NCBI GenBank assembly: GCA_963697805.1
Contig: CAVOPB010000002.1
Location: 682,001 to 746,000, forward strand
Source of the DNA: VRUE01 sp963697805
GTDB taxonomy: Bacteria > Actinomycetota > Thermoleophilia > Solirubrobacterales > 70-9
Length of the DNA stretch: 64,000 nt
Direction: 5' to 3'
Shown: positions 47,774 to 56,616 of the stretch, piece by piece
Position numbering within the stretch: position 1 is the first letter of the stretch
Layout of the letters: each line of letters starts with the position of its first letter
Translations under genes and position numbers: made by a program
Notes under the pieces: generated by a model
Told to the model about the DNA's origin: nothing
Database searches by the model: none
The model's input: the letters and a program-made list of their open reading frames with translations, nothing else

Positions 47774-48426
47774 GCGGCGCCGAACAGCAGCCGCAGTCGC
47801 CACCGACCGCCGGAGGGGTCGAGCCCTGTCCCCAGTGCGGGGCGCTGCTCGCCGCCGACCAGCGCTACTGCCTCAACTGCGGCCGGCGGCGGGGCGAGCC
47901 ACGGCTCGACTTCCGTCGGCAGCGTCCGGCGGCGGCCGGGCAGAACGGCCATGCCCCTGTCGAGTCGGCGGCAGCGCCCGCACCGGATCAGCGCAAGCAG
48001 CGTGACTACACACCGCTGGCCGCGGCGGGCGGAATCGCCGTCCTCGGCCTGATGCTCCTGGTTGGGGTTCTGATCGGGAGGGGCAACGGCGACAACAGCG
48101 CCCCGACCCAGCCGACCCAGGTCGTGGTTCCGCAGCCCGAGGGCAGCGGGGCCTCGTCCGGCGCCGAAGAAACCGGGGCACTCGAAACGAAGGCCAAACC
48201 CTCGAAGAAGGCGAAGAGCGCCAGGAAGGCGGCAAAGAACGTGGCGCCGCCGGCGGCGATCACCGCCAGCGAAGACGAACTCAAGGCGCTCGAAGAAAAG
48301 AGCGGCGAAGGCAACTACTCCGAAGAAAGCGCGAAGCTGCCGGACGAAATCGCAACCCCGGGCGCAGCGCCGCCGGAAGACAACAAGACACCGGGTGGCG
48401 GCAGCAAGGGGACGACGATCGAATGA
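47770..48426 (+). CDS. Zinc-ribbon membrane protein in the pst operon
   Basis: A 218-residue protein. A zinc ribbon lies at residues 20-38 (CPQCGALLAADQRYCLNCG), then a basic linker, then one helix (LAAAGGIAVLGLMLLVGVLIG). An extracytoplasmic tail of about 110 residues, Lys/Glu/Ser/Pro-rich (AKPSKKAKSARKAAKNV), ends in SKGTTIE. The topology would be ribbon inside, tail outside. Start and stop context: ATGA overlap upstream and 10 nt to the next gene. No known function. It resembles zinc-ribbon regulators or scaffolds of actinobacterial membranes. Confidence 0.78.
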   Translation: MSGAEQQPQSPPTAGGVEPCPQCGALLAADQRYCLNCGRRRGEPRLDFRRQRPAAAGQNGHAPVESAAAPAPDQRKQRDYTPLAAAGGIAVLGLMLLVGVLIGRGNGDNSAPTQPTQVVVPQPEGSGASSGAEETGALETKAKPSKKAKSARKAAKNVAPPAAITASEDELKALEEKSGEGNYSEESAKLPDEIATPGAAPPEDNKTPGGGSKGTTIE

Positions 48427-48436
48427 GAGCCGCCAT

Positions 48437-48766
48437 ATGAGCGCCAATGGTGACCTGCAGCAGCGTCGCGATAGCCTCGCCGACCAGCTGGCGGAGCTGC
48501 AATGGGACCTCGGCGGCCTCGCCTATGAGATGGCGATCCGCGATCACTTCCGGCTCGACGTCCTCACCCGCCAGGCAGCGAAGTTGCAGCAGGTCGACGC
48601 CGAGCTGGGCGAGGTCGAACGGATGCTGCGCCTCGACCAGGCCGGGGCCGCCGGCGCATGCCCCAGCTGCGGCGCCCTCTATGCCCAGGGCTCGGTCTAC
48701 TGCTGGCAGTGCGGGAAGGGCCTGATGCCGCAGGCGGCCCCGCAGCCGGGAGCGGCCAAGACGTGA
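48437..48766 (+). CDS. Small coiled-coil zinc-ribbon protein
   Basis: A 109-residue protein. The first 75 residues form a predicted helical hairpin or coiled coil (LQQRRDSLADQLAELQWDLGG, KLQQVDAELGEVERMLRLD). A zinc ribbon follows (CPSCGALYAQGSVYCWQCGKG) very like that of the preceding gene. ATG 48437 is the first in-frame ATG with the preceding gene's stop 10 nt away. The last codons overlap the next start by GTGA. It is cytoplasmic, likely a partner of the membrane zinc-ribbon protein; function unknown. Confidence 0.78.
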   Translation: MSANGDLQQRRDSLADQLAELQWDLGGLAYEMAIRDHFRLDVLTRQAAKLQQVDAELGEVERMLRLDQAGAAGACPSCGALYAQGSVYCWQCGKGLMPQAAPQPGAAKT

Positions 48767-49971
48767 GCGCGGTCGCGAACCGCCTCCTGCGGGCCTTCTC
48801 ACTGGTGGTCACCGACCGTCGCTGGGCGGCGCCCCTGAGCGCGATGGCCCTCGGCTTCGGGCTCTTCGTCGGGGTCGCGGTCGGGCCGGATGCGGCGGGC
48901 ACGATGGCGGGGACCGCTCTGCTGGTCGAACTGCCGGCGCCGGCAGAGGAACCGTCCGAGGTCGAAGCCGGTGGCGGCGAAGCCCCGATCCTCGCCGGCC
49001 CGGGCCCGACCGGCGGCGGCGGGGGCGGGGCAGGGCCGATCGCCGCGCTGCCCGCCCCGGCCCTCGTGGAAGCGCCGCCGACCGAAGAAGCGCCGCCTCC
49101 GAAGAAGGAGCATCCCCTGGGCGAAGAAAAGGCGGAAGAAGAACCCGAAACCGAGGAAACTCTGCCGCTCGAGGGAGTCGTCGTCCACGCCAACCCGGCC
49201 GCGGGCAGCTACGCGATCGCGATCGAGGGCGGCGAACTGATCTCGATCCACGCCGCCAAGCTCCCGGCGCCCGGAGCCGAGCTCAAGCTGTCGGCCGTCC
49301 GCCTCGAAAACGGCACCTTCGAGGAGGCTGAAAAGCCGAAGACGACGGGAAGGTCCGCGGGCGCCTCGTTCCGCGGTGTGGTCACCTACGTCGACTCGGA
49401 CCCCGCGGCTCCGGCCTACACGGTCTCCGGTCGTGGTTCCTCAATCCTGGTCAGGGTCAAAGCCGAACCCGGCGGGGCGCCCCCGGCGCTGCCGGCGATC
49501 AACTCCTACGCGACCGTCGCCGTCGCGATCGAAAAGGCGACCGCCGTGTCGGTCCTCCAACCGCCGCCGCCACCCGCTGCCGAACCGGCCTCGCCCGCTC
49601 CGACCTGTGCTCCTGAACCAGGGCAGGCGCCGTTGGAATCGATCGAATCGGCGGCCGACCTCTGGCAGGAGACGGTCGAAACCGAAGCCGAGCCCGCGTC
49701 CTACCTCGACCTGGCCGGGATGATTGCCGCGATCTGCCCGGCCACCGGCCAGATCCTGCTCAGCGCCGACGACACCCGCACCAGCGGGGAGGATCTCCTG
49801 CTCACGGTCGGGCCCAAGATCAAGGCCGCAAAGCTGAGGGTCGGCGAATCGCTGCTGGCGACGGCGACTGTCGAAGCGGACGGCTCGCTGACGCTCGCCG
49901 GGGCTGCCAGCGACGAGAAGGTCAAGGGCGCCGACGATCCGAAGGCCGCCCAGGGCGACCTCAAGCGCTGA
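48763..49971 (+). CDS. Membrane-anchored protein ending the pst operon
   Basis: A 402-residue protein from GTG 48763. A short cytoplasmic N-terminus is followed by one helix (PLSAMALGFGLFVGVAVGP). The exported part has a long acidic, Pro/Gly-rich linker (PTGGGGGGAGPIAALPAPA, EEKAEEEPETEETLPLEG). Three small beta domains follow (VVVHANPAAGSYAIAIEGGE, FRGVVTYVDSDPAAPAYTVSG, LDLAGMIAAICPATGQILLS) that may be OB-like repeats. It is coupled to the coiled-coil gene. Its 3' end overlaps the end of a convergent pseudogene by 11 nt. Function unknown; the repeated VxxVxxxPxxxxYxV pattern suggests ligand-binding or wall-contact domains. Confidence 0.78.
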   Translation: MSAVANRLLRAFSLVVTDRRWAAPLSAMALGFGLFVGVAVGPDAAGTMAGTALLVELPAPAEEPSEVEAGGGEAPILAGPGPTGGGGGGAGPIAALPAPALVEAPPTEEAPPPKKEHPLGEEKAEEEPETEETLPLEGVVVHANPAAGSYAIAIEGGELISIHAAKLPAPGAELKLSAVRLENGTFEEAEKPKTTGRSAGASFRGVVTYVDSDPAAPAYTVSGRGSSILVRVKAEPGGAPPALPAINSYATVAVAIEKATAVSVLQPPPPPAAEPASPAPTCAPEPGQAPLESIESAADLWQETVETEAEPASYLDLAGMIAAICPATGQILLSADDTRTSGEDLLLTVGPKIKAAKLRVGESLLATATVEADGSLTLAGAASDEKVKGADDPKAAQGDLKR

Positions 49972-51413
49972 GGCTCTGCGCCTTCCGCCGAGCCCGGTGG
50001 ACACAGCGCCGCCGCGCCCGCTTCTTGCTTCGAGCTTCCGGCACTTCTTCAGCGCCCGCTTCAGTGAGAAGCTCGAGTTGGAAAGGTCGGCGAGGCAACG
50101 GGCGGCGCCGGGCCGGGCGGGACGGCGAGGGGATCGAAGATGGAGGGTGAACGGGCCCTCGTCGTTCGGGGAAGGCGCCGTCGACCGCGATCAGGTAGCG
50201 GGTGCCGGCCTGCACCTCGAGGTCGAAGCGGTGCCCGCTCTGCTGCCCGCATCCGCCTTCGCCGGTCGCCACTGCTGAAGCGCGTCGAGAAGCGTCCCGG
50301 TGTAGACGGCGAGAAGGCTGTGAACGCGGTCCCGCAGGTGCTGATCCGGACCATCCTGCTGGCGAGGGGGTCCACGAGTACCAGACGGATTCGAAGGCGG
50401 GCCCTTCTTCGAACTGCGAGTGGTCGGGCTCCTGCATCTCGACACCGGAGTCGATGGTCGTCCCGTCGACCGCGATCGGGAGGTCGGGGCCGATCGACGC
50501 GGCGTCGGCGAAGTCGTCGTTCGCGGGCGGCGAGAAGGGGTGGACGTCGAGGGTGAACTCGCCCTCTTTCTCTTCGCCGCCGCCGCTGACGGCGATTCGG
50601 TATCGGTGCCCCGCGGCGGCCTCGAAGCGCAGCGAGCAGTAGGGGAAGCTGAAGAGCGGCACGCTGGTCGTGACCCGGGTCAGGGCGTTGACGACGGCGC
50701 CGGTGTAGACGCCGACCCGCGCGCCGAAGTCGGGAGTCGCAGACCCGGACCCTGACCTCGACGCTCGTGTCGGGGGTCCAGCTGTACCAGACCGAGTCGT
50801 GGGGCGGGAAGTCGGTTTCATCGTCGCTGGCATGGTGCGGCTCGCCGGTCTCGACGCTCGAGGAAACGGTCGAGCCGGCGATGCGAGACCGGCAGCTCGG
50901 GCCCGACCGTCGCAGCGCTCGCGAAGTCGTCGTTTGCCGGGGGGCGTCTCCTCGAACATCTTCAGGGTGAAATTCGCCTTCGCCGTCGAAGAAGCTGTCG
51001 AATTTGATCCGGTAGGTCGTCCCCGAGACCGCTCGAAGCTGACCTTACAGCCGAAGTCGCTCACCCCGACCAGGACCAGGGTGGGGATCGACCCGCCGGT
51101 GTAGACGAAGAGGCCCGTGTTCCCCGGGCCGCTGACGACGCGATAGTCGCAGGTGTCGACCCGAACCGGAACGGACGCCGGGGCGGTCCATTGGAACCAC
51201 ACGGTATGGCCTGCCGGGTTGGCCTCCCTCGCCGGCCTCGACGGTGGCCCCAACCGACGTCCCGTCCACTTCGATCGGCAGCGCCGGGCCGACGGGGAGG
51301 GCTTCGGCGAAGTTGTCATTGGCCGGGGCGGCCAGCGCGGTCGAGACGGGCACCGCTCCCGACAGCAGGGCGATGGACGAGATGGTGAGAGTGACGAGTA
51401 TTCCCTTCAACAC
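49961..51413 (-). pseudogene. Frameshifted secreted repeat protein
   Basis: On the minus strand a signal peptide (LVTLTISSIALLSGAVPVSTALA) opens at ATG 51413. At least three repeats of about 135 residues follow, each beginning (P)AND(N/D)FA and containing VDGTxV...VWYSWTP and VGVYTG-like strands. The reading frame changes about ten times. Examples: between EAGE and ANPAGHT (near 51220), around VSGTTYRIKF, before ANFTLKMFEET, before ANDDFASAATVG, before IAGSTVSSSVE, around DFGARVGVYTG, and around the third repeat's WTP. The C-terminus still reads SKKRARRRCVHRARRKAQSL, a basic Cys tail common in such exported proteins. Amino-acid conservation between breaks is high, so the loss is recent or the sequence here carries clustered errors. 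Confidence 0.8.
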
Positions 51414-51462
51414 GTGATCGAGGATACGGCCACCGCGGTGGTCGGGTTCGATGTTCTCTCCC

Positions 51463-53604
51463 TCAGTGGGCCTGCGCCGAGGGGGACCCGGTCTCGCTGA
51501 TCCCGATCCGCTCGTAGAGGCGGCGCAGCGGCGCCGGCGCCCACCAGTTCCACTTGCCGAGCAACTCCATCAGCGAGGGAACGAGTAGGGCGCGGATGAT
51601 GCTGGCATCGATCAGCACCGCGAGCGCGGTGCCGACGCCGTTCTGCTTGATGAAGATGATTTCCGAGGTCGCGAAGGCGCCGATCGCGACCGCGAAGAGG
51701 AGCGCCGCGGCGGTGACGATCCGCCCGGTGCGCTCGAGGCCGATCGCCACCGCCTCGGAGTTGGAGGCGCCGTTGTCGCGGGCCTCCTTGATCCGCGAGA
51801 GGAGAAACACCGCGTAGTCGGTCGATAGGCCGAAGGCGACGGCGAAGAGGAGGATCGGCATCGATTGCTCGATCGCCCCGCTGCTCGAGTAGTTGAGGAA
51901 CCCTTCCAGCCGGCCGTCCTGGAAGATCAGGACGAGGAGGCCGAAGACCGCGCTGAGGTTGAGCACGTTCATGATCAGCGACTTGATCGGCAGCACCACC
52001 GAGCCGGTCATCAGGAACAGGATCACGAGAGTCGCGACGACGATGATCGCGAAGGCGATCGGCAGGTGGCGCGCCAGGCTCGATTGGAAATCGACGAAGT
52101 CGGCGGTCGCACCACCGACCAGGACGGTCGCCCCGGGCGGCGCCGCGACGCCGCGGATGCGTTCGACGGTCGCCTTGCTCGGGTCGGAGTTGAACGGGTT
52201 CTCGGAGATCGCCCGGATCACCGTCACCCCGCCGTGAAGCTGCTGCGGCGGCGAGACCTCGGCGACGCCATCGGTGCGCCCGATCCGCGCCGCGAGCGGG
52301 GCGGCGGCCTTCGCCGGGATGCCCTCGACCGAGATCCAGATCGGGGTCTCGCGGTAGGGCGGGAACCTCTCGCTGACCGTGTCGTAGGCTTGGCGCGCGC
52401 TGGCGCTCTTCGGCAGCACGGTCGGGTCGACGGTGTTGAACTTGATCCCGAAGAAGAAGGGCAGGCCGAGGAGGATCAGGAAGGCGGCGGAAGCCGTCGC
52501 GATCGGGATCGGGCGGCGCATGACCAGGCGTGAGAGCCGATACCAGAACCCGCTCTCGTCGGGGCGCGTGTCCGCCTCGGCGCGCCGCTGAAGGAACCTG
52601 GGCGAGAGGCTGTTGACCCTGGTTCCGAGCAGGGTGAGCACCGCCGGCAGCACCGTCAGCGAGATCAGCGCCGCGAGCAGGACCACCAGCGACCCGCCGA
52701 GGCCCATCGAGTAGAGGAAGCGCTGGGGGAAGACGAGCAGGGAGGCGAGGGCGGCCGCGACCGTCAGCGAGGAGAAGAAGACCGTCCGCCCGGCGGTGGC
52801 CATCACCCGCCGCATCGCAGCCAGCCCAGGCCCGTCCCGGGCGATCTCCTCGCGGTAGCGGGAGACGATGAAGAGGCTGTAGTCGATCGCCAGCCCGAGC
52901 CCGAGCCCGGTCGTCAGGTTGAGGGCGAAGATCGAGATCGAGCCGAATTCGCTCGCGAGCCGCAGGGTGAGGAAGGTGCCGACGATCGCCAGCGCCCCGA
53001 TCATCACCGGCAACAGCGCCGCGATGAGGCTGCGAAAGAAGAGGAACGAGAGCAGGAAGAGCAGCGGGAAGGCGAGCATCTCGGCCCGCTTCAGGTCCGA
53101 CTCGACCTGCTTGTTGACCTGCTCCTGGGCGACGGCGGCGCCGCCGACCGTGAGCCCGGGCCGGCCCTCGAGCTCTTCGGCGATATCGGCGCCGCTTTCC
53201 TGCCATTCCTTGTCGTCGGTCGGCTTCAGGGCCACCGAGAGGTAGGTCGAGCGGCGATCGTTGGAGACGAAATCGGTGGAGCGAGTCGTGTAGAAGCTGC
53301 TCACCGACTGGACGTCGCCGCGCCGGCCCAGCTCGCGTTCGAGCCTCGCGACCCGGGCTTTGGTCGTGGGGCTCGTGACGGGAGCGTGGTCGAGGACGAC
53401 GATCACGCCGGGGACGCGCAGCCCGGCGTCATCGAGCTGCTTGCGGGCCTTCACCGACTCGGTCGCCGGGTCATCGGCGCCGTAGGGGTCCAGCCGGTCG
53501 GCGACAGATCCGCCCGCGGCGCCGGCGAAGAGGAAGAAGCCGATCGCGATCAGGCCGATCCGGCGGGCGCGGCTGTCGGCCAGGCGGGCGAGCGCGTCGA
53601 ACAT
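51463..53604 (-). CDS. MMPL/RND-family transporter
   Basis: A 713-residue membrane transporter with about 11-12 helices in two halves, each with a large external loop, like mycobacterial MmpL and HpnN-type lipid exporters. Conserved segments are LTTGLGLGLAIDYSLFIVSRYREE (proton-path Asp in TM4), MATAGRTVFFSSLTVAAALA, and in the second half VAFGLSTDYAVFLLSRIKEA and IALERTGRIVTAAAL-like. ATG 53604 is chosen because it overlaps the padR stop (TGATG); the frame runs further upstream without a better start. Probable substrates are lipids or hydrophobic drugs. It is regulated with, and probably by, the PadR protein. Confidence 0.9.
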   Translation of the reverse strand: MFDALARLADSRARRIGLIAIGFFLFAGAAGGSVADRLDPYGADDPATESVKARKQLDDAGLRVPGVIVVLDHAPVTSPTTKARVARLERELGRRGDVQSVSSFYTTRSTDFVSNDRRSTYLSVALKPTDDKEWQESGADIAEELEGRPGLTVGGAAVAQEQVNKQVESDLKRAEMLAFPLLFLLSFLFFRSLIAALLPVMIGALAIVGTFLTLRLASEFGSISIFALNLTTGLGLGLAIDYSLFIVSRYREEIARDGPGLAAMRRVMATAGRTVFFSSLTVAAALASLLVFPQRFLYSMGLGGSLVVLLAALISLTVLPAVLTLLGTRVNSLSPRFLQRRAEADTRPDESGFWYRLSRLVMRRPIPIATASAAFLILLGLPFFFGIKFNTVDPTVLPKSASARQAYDTVSERFPPYRETPIWISVEGIPAKAAAPLAARIGRTDGVAEVSPPQQLHGGVTVIRAISENPFNSDPSKATVERIRGVAAPPGATVLVGGATADFVDFQSSLARHLPIAFAIIVVATLVILFLMTGSVVLPIKSLIMNVLNLSAVFGLLVLIFQDGRLEGFLNYSSSGAIEQSMPILLFAVAFGLSTDYAVFLLSRIKEARDNGASNSEAVAIGLERTGRIVTAAALLFAVAIGAFATSEIIFIKQNGVGTALAVLIDASIIRALLVPSLMELLGKWNWWAPAPLRRLYERIGISETGSPSAQAH

Positions 53605-54149
53605 CAGGCCGCGCTCCCCTCGGCGACCGGCTCCAGCAGCCGCGATTCCATCCGGTCGCACCACTCGGCGAACCACTGGCTGAACTCGATGCCGCCCTGC
53701 AGCACCATCAGCGGCAGGGGGTCGCCCTTCTCGATCGCCTCCGGTTCCATCGCCCGCAGCTGCTCGGCGACGTCGAGGCGCCGCTCCCGCATCGCCCGCA
53801 GGATTTCGACCGCCTCCTCGGGGGGGAGCATCCCGGCGAAGAACAGCTTGAGGAGGCCTTCTTCACGCATCTCGGAGGTCTCGGGCGGCAGTCGCAGCCA
53901 GTCCTTCAACTCGGCGCGGCCGGCCTTGGTGATCGAGTAGACCGTCCGCTTGCGCTCACCCCGAGGGGCGTCGGAGCCCTCGACCAGCCCCGCCTTGGAG
54001 AGCCGTTTCAGCTCCGGGTAGATCTGCCCGTAGCTGGCCGCCCAGAAGAAGCGGGTGCTGTTGTCGACCAGCGCTTTGATCTCGTAGCCGGAGTGCGGGG
54101 TCCGGCTGACCATGCCGAGGATCACGTAGGCGGTCGGGCTCAACTCCAT
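53604..54149 (-). CDS. PadR-family transcriptional regulator
   Basis: A 181-residue repressor-type regulator. The N-terminal winged helix reads LSPTAYVILGMVSRTPHSGYEIK, then YGQIYPELKRLSKAGLVEG and RTVYSITKAGRAELKDWL, the standard PadR motif. The C-terminal helical dimerisation domain is of the longer AphA/Vir type (LPPEEAVEILRAMRERRLD, GGIEFSQWFAEWCDRMESRL). It is first in a two-gene minus-strand operon with the MMPL transporter. A perfect inverted repeat TATATC-N5-GATATA overlaps its -10 region, suggesting autorepression relieved by a substrate of the pump. Confidence 0.92.
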   Translation of the reverse strand: MELSPTAYVILGMVSRTPHSGYEIKALVDNSTRFFWAASYGQIYPELKRLSKAGLVEGSDAPRGERKRTVYSITKAGRAELKDWLRLPPETSEMREEGLLKLFFAGMLPPEEAVEILRAMRERRLDVAEQLRAMEPEAIEKGDPLPLMVLQGGIEFSQWFAEWCDRMESRLLEPVAEGSAA

Positions 54150-54155
54150 GTTCCG

Positions 54156-54174
54156 TTTATATCGGGCAGATATA
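54156..54174 (-). promoter_or_regulatory. padR operator overlapping a leaderless -10
   Basis: TATATC (54158-54163), spacer GGGCA, GATATA (54169-54174) is a perfect 6-bp inverted repeat. On the minus strand TATAAA (54161-54156) lies exactly 6 nt before the padR ATG, so the transcript is probably leaderless and the repeat covers the -10. Confidence 0.6.
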
Positions 54175-54249
54175 TCGCCAGGTGTGATCTAGCTCACATG
54201 TAGGCACCCGGCCATCTGGCCTGGCGGCGTCACTATCCTCAGGCGAGCG

Positions 54250-55551
54250 ATGAGCGCGACCGAGACCGACATAGTCGTGATGAAGTTCGGCGGCACGTCC
54301 GTCGCCGGCGCTGAGGAGATCAAGCGCGCCGCGCGGCGGATCGTCAGCGCCCGCGAGGCCGGGCACAAGGTCGTCGCGGTGCTCTCGGCGCGGGGCAAGA
54401 CGACCGATGAGCTCGTCGCCCAGGCGATGGAGATCTCCGACCGGCCCGACTCCCGCGAGATGGACATGCTGCTCTCGACCGGGGAGCGGATCTCCTGCGC
54501 GCTGTGCGCGATGGCGATCCACGACCTGGGCCAGATGGCGATCTCGCTGACCGGGTCCCAGGCGGGGATCGTCACCGACTCCTCCCACACCAGGGCGAAA
54601 ATCATCGACGTCCGCGCCGACCGGATCCGGAAGGCGCTCGAGGACGACAGAATCGTCCTCGTCGCCGGCTTCCAGGGGGTCTCGACCGACAGCCGCGACG
54701 TGACGACCCTGGGGCGGGGCGGCTCCGACACTACCGCGGTCGCGCTCGCGGCCGCACTCGGCGCCGCGGTCTGCGAGATCTACACCGACGTCTCCGGCGT
54801 CTTCAGCGCCGACCCCCGGATCGTTCCCGACGCCCGCAAGCTGGCGACCGCCTCCTACGAGGAGATGCTCGAGATGTCGGCCTCGGGGGCGAAGGTCCTG
54901 CAGCTGCGCTCGGTCGAGTACGCCCGCAACCACGGCGTCCGGATCCACTGCCGGAGCAGTTTCGAGGACGGCCCCGGTACCCTCGTCGTCTCCGAGGAAG
55001 AGTCCGAGAAGGAGAGCATGGAGCAGCCATTCGTGACAGCGGTGACCCACTCCGACGCCGAGGCGCGGGTGACCCTGACCGGGGTCCGCGACGAGCCCGG
55101 CGTCGCCGGCCGGATCTTCACCGCGCTCGCCGAGGCCGGCGTCAACGTCGACGTCATCATCCAGAACGAGCCGGTGGGCGACGACGCGCTGGCCGACCTC
55201 TCGTTCACGATCGAGCGCTCCGACCTGAGGACCGCCACCGACACGATCGCCGCCCTCGGCGACCTCAGCCAGAGCGTGCGAACCGACGAGCGGATCGGCA
55301 AGGTCTCGATCGTCGGCGCCGGCATGCGCTCCCACCCCGGCGTCGCCGCGCGGGTCTTCGAGGTGCTCGGCCAGGAGGGGATCAACATCGAGATGATCTC
55401 CACCTCGCCGATCAAGATCTCCTGCGTGATCTCCGCCGATCGCGTTCCCGACGCGGTCCGGTCGCTGCACGACGCGTTCGAGCTGGGCGAGGGCGCCGTG
55501 AAGCCCGAGGACCCGACCGGTGCTGAGCACCGGCCGACGGTCACCCCCTGA
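54250..55551 (+). CDS. lysC: Aspartokinase
   Basis: Phosphorylates L-aspartate, the first step toward Lys, Thr, Met and diaminopimelate. The 433-residue protein has VVMKFGGTSVAG at the N-terminus, LLSTGERISCALCAMAI, TLGRGGSDTTAVALAAAL, and the IYTDVSGVFSADPRIVPDAR loop. Two ACT domains follow (VTLTGVRDEPGVAGRIFTAL and VSIVGAGMRSHPGVAARVFE) for feedback inhibition. An internal ATG at 55018, preceded by AAGGAG, would produce the regulatory beta subunit, as known for actinobacterial and Bacillus alpha2beta2 enzymes. A -10-like TATCCT lies 10 nt before ATG 54250. It is followed after 22 nt by asd. Confidence 0.96.
   Translation: MSATETDIVVMKFGGTSVAGAEEIKRAARRIVSAREAGHKVVAVLSARGKTTDELVAQAMEISDRPDSREMDMLLSTGERISCALCAMAIHDLGQMAISLTGSQAGIVTDSSHTRAKIIDVRADRIRKALEDDRIVLVAGFQGVSTDSRDVTTLGRGGSDTTAVALAAALGAAVCEIYTDVSGVFSADPRIVPDARKLATASYEEMLEMSASGAKVLQLRSVEYARNHGVRIHCRSSFEDGPGTLVVSEEESEKESMEQPFVTAVTHSDAEARVTLTGVRDEPGVAGRIFTALAEAGVNVDVIIQNEPVGDDALADLSFTIERSDLRTATDTIAALGDLSQSVRTDERIGKVSIVGAGMRSHPGVAARVFEVLGQEGINIEMISTSPIKISCVISADRVPDAVRSLHDAFELGEGAVKPEDPTGAEHRPTVTP
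55009..55020 (+). promoter_or_regulatory. Internal ribosome site for the aspartokinase beta subunit
   Basis: AAGGAG (55009-55014) precedes in-frame ATG 55018, which would start MEQPFVTAVTHSD at the beginning of the ACT-domain half. The spacing of 3 nt is short. Analogy with alpha2beta2 aspartokinases of Corynebacterium and Bacillus supports it. Confidence 0.5.
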
Positions 55552-55573
55552 GCGCCGGTCATACTGATCTGAG

Positions 55574-56611
55574 ATGACCGCTGATGGCTACAGAGTCGGG
55601 GTGCTGGGCGCGACCGGGTTGGTCGGGACGACGATCCTCGAGCTGCTCGCCGATCGCGAGTTCCCGGCGGCGGAGGTCGTCCCCTTCGCCTCCGAGCGCT
55701 CGGCCGGACGCGAGATCGAGTGGAACGGCACCAATCTCACCTGCCGGGACCTGAGCGAGGACTCGATCCAGGGCCTCGACCTCGTCCTCTCCTCTGCCGG
55801 CGGGTCGGTCAGCGCCGAGTGGGTGCCGCGATTCGTCGAGGCCGGCGCCGTCGTCGTCGACAACACCAGCCACTTCCGGATGCACGACGACGTCCCGCTC
55901 GTCGTCGCCGAGGTCAATCCCGACGCCGCCGCGGACCACAAGGGAATCATCGCCAACCCGAACTGCTCGACGATGCAGATGGTCGTCGCCCTGAAGCCGA
56001 TCCAGGACGAGGCCGGGATCGAGCGGCTGGTGATCTCGACCTACCAGGCGGTCTCGGGGACCGGCAAGGCGGCGGTAGACGAGCTGCTGGACCAGTCGCG
56101 CGCGGTGCTCGACGGTCGCGACCCGGTCAGCAGCGTCTACCCGCACCAGATCGCCTTCAGCACCCTGCCGCAGGCGGGCAGCTTCGCCGACGGCGACGAC
56201 CACACCGACGAGGAGCGCAAGCTGATCAACGAGACCCGCAAGATCCTCGAGGACCCCTCGATCCGGGTCAGCGCCACCTGCGTCCGGGTCCCGGTCGTCA
56301 CCGGCCACTCGGAGGCCGTCAACGTCGAGACCCGCGCGGATCTCTCGCCCGAGCGGGCGCGCGAGCTGCTCGCCGCCGCTCCCGGCGTGACCGTGGTCGA
56401 CGACCCGGCAGCGGGCGAGTACCCGCTGGCGATCGAGGCCGCTGGCCGCGACGACGTCTTCGTCGGCCGCATTCGCCGCGACCCCGGCAACGAGCGCGCG
56501 ATCGACCTCTGGGTCGTCTCCGACAATCTCCGCAAGGGCGCAGCGACCAATGCGGTCCAGATCGCCGAGCTGCTCGTGGAGCGCAGCCTGCTCGGCGTCG
56601 CAGTGGACTAG
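55574..56611 (+). CDS. asd: Aspartate-semialdehyde dehydrogenase
   Basis: Reduces aspartyl phosphate to the semialdehyde with NADPH, immediately after aspartokinase. The 345-residue protein has the dinucleotide motif VGVLGATGLVGTTILELL, SSAGGSVSAEW and VDNTSHFRM. The catalytic Cys lies in IIANPNCSTMQMVVALKP. The active-site base region is VPVVTGHSEAVN, and the C-terminal AIDLWVVSDNLRKGAATNAVQ is the family end motif. Start ATG 55574 lacks a Shine-Dalgarno; CATACT lies 8 nt upstream, so it may also have its own leaderless transcript. Certain call. Confidence 0.97.
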   Translation: MTADGYRVGVLGATGLVGTTILELLADREFPAAEVVPFASERSAGREIEWNGTNLTCRDLSEDSIQGLDLVLSSAGGSVSAEWVPRFVEAGAVVVDNTSHFRMHDDVPLVVAEVNPDAAADHKGIIANPNCSTMQMVVALKPIQDEAGIERLVISTYQAVSGTGKAAVDELLDQSRAVLDGRDPVSSVYPHQIAFSTLPQAGSFADGDDHTDEERKLINETRKILEDPSIRVSATCVRVPVVTGHSEAVNVETRADLSPERARELLAAAPGVTVVDDPAAGEYPLAIEAAGRDDVFVGRIRRDPGNERAIDLWVVSDNLRKGAATNAVQIAELLVERSLLGVAVD

Positions 56612-56616
56612 CGCCG

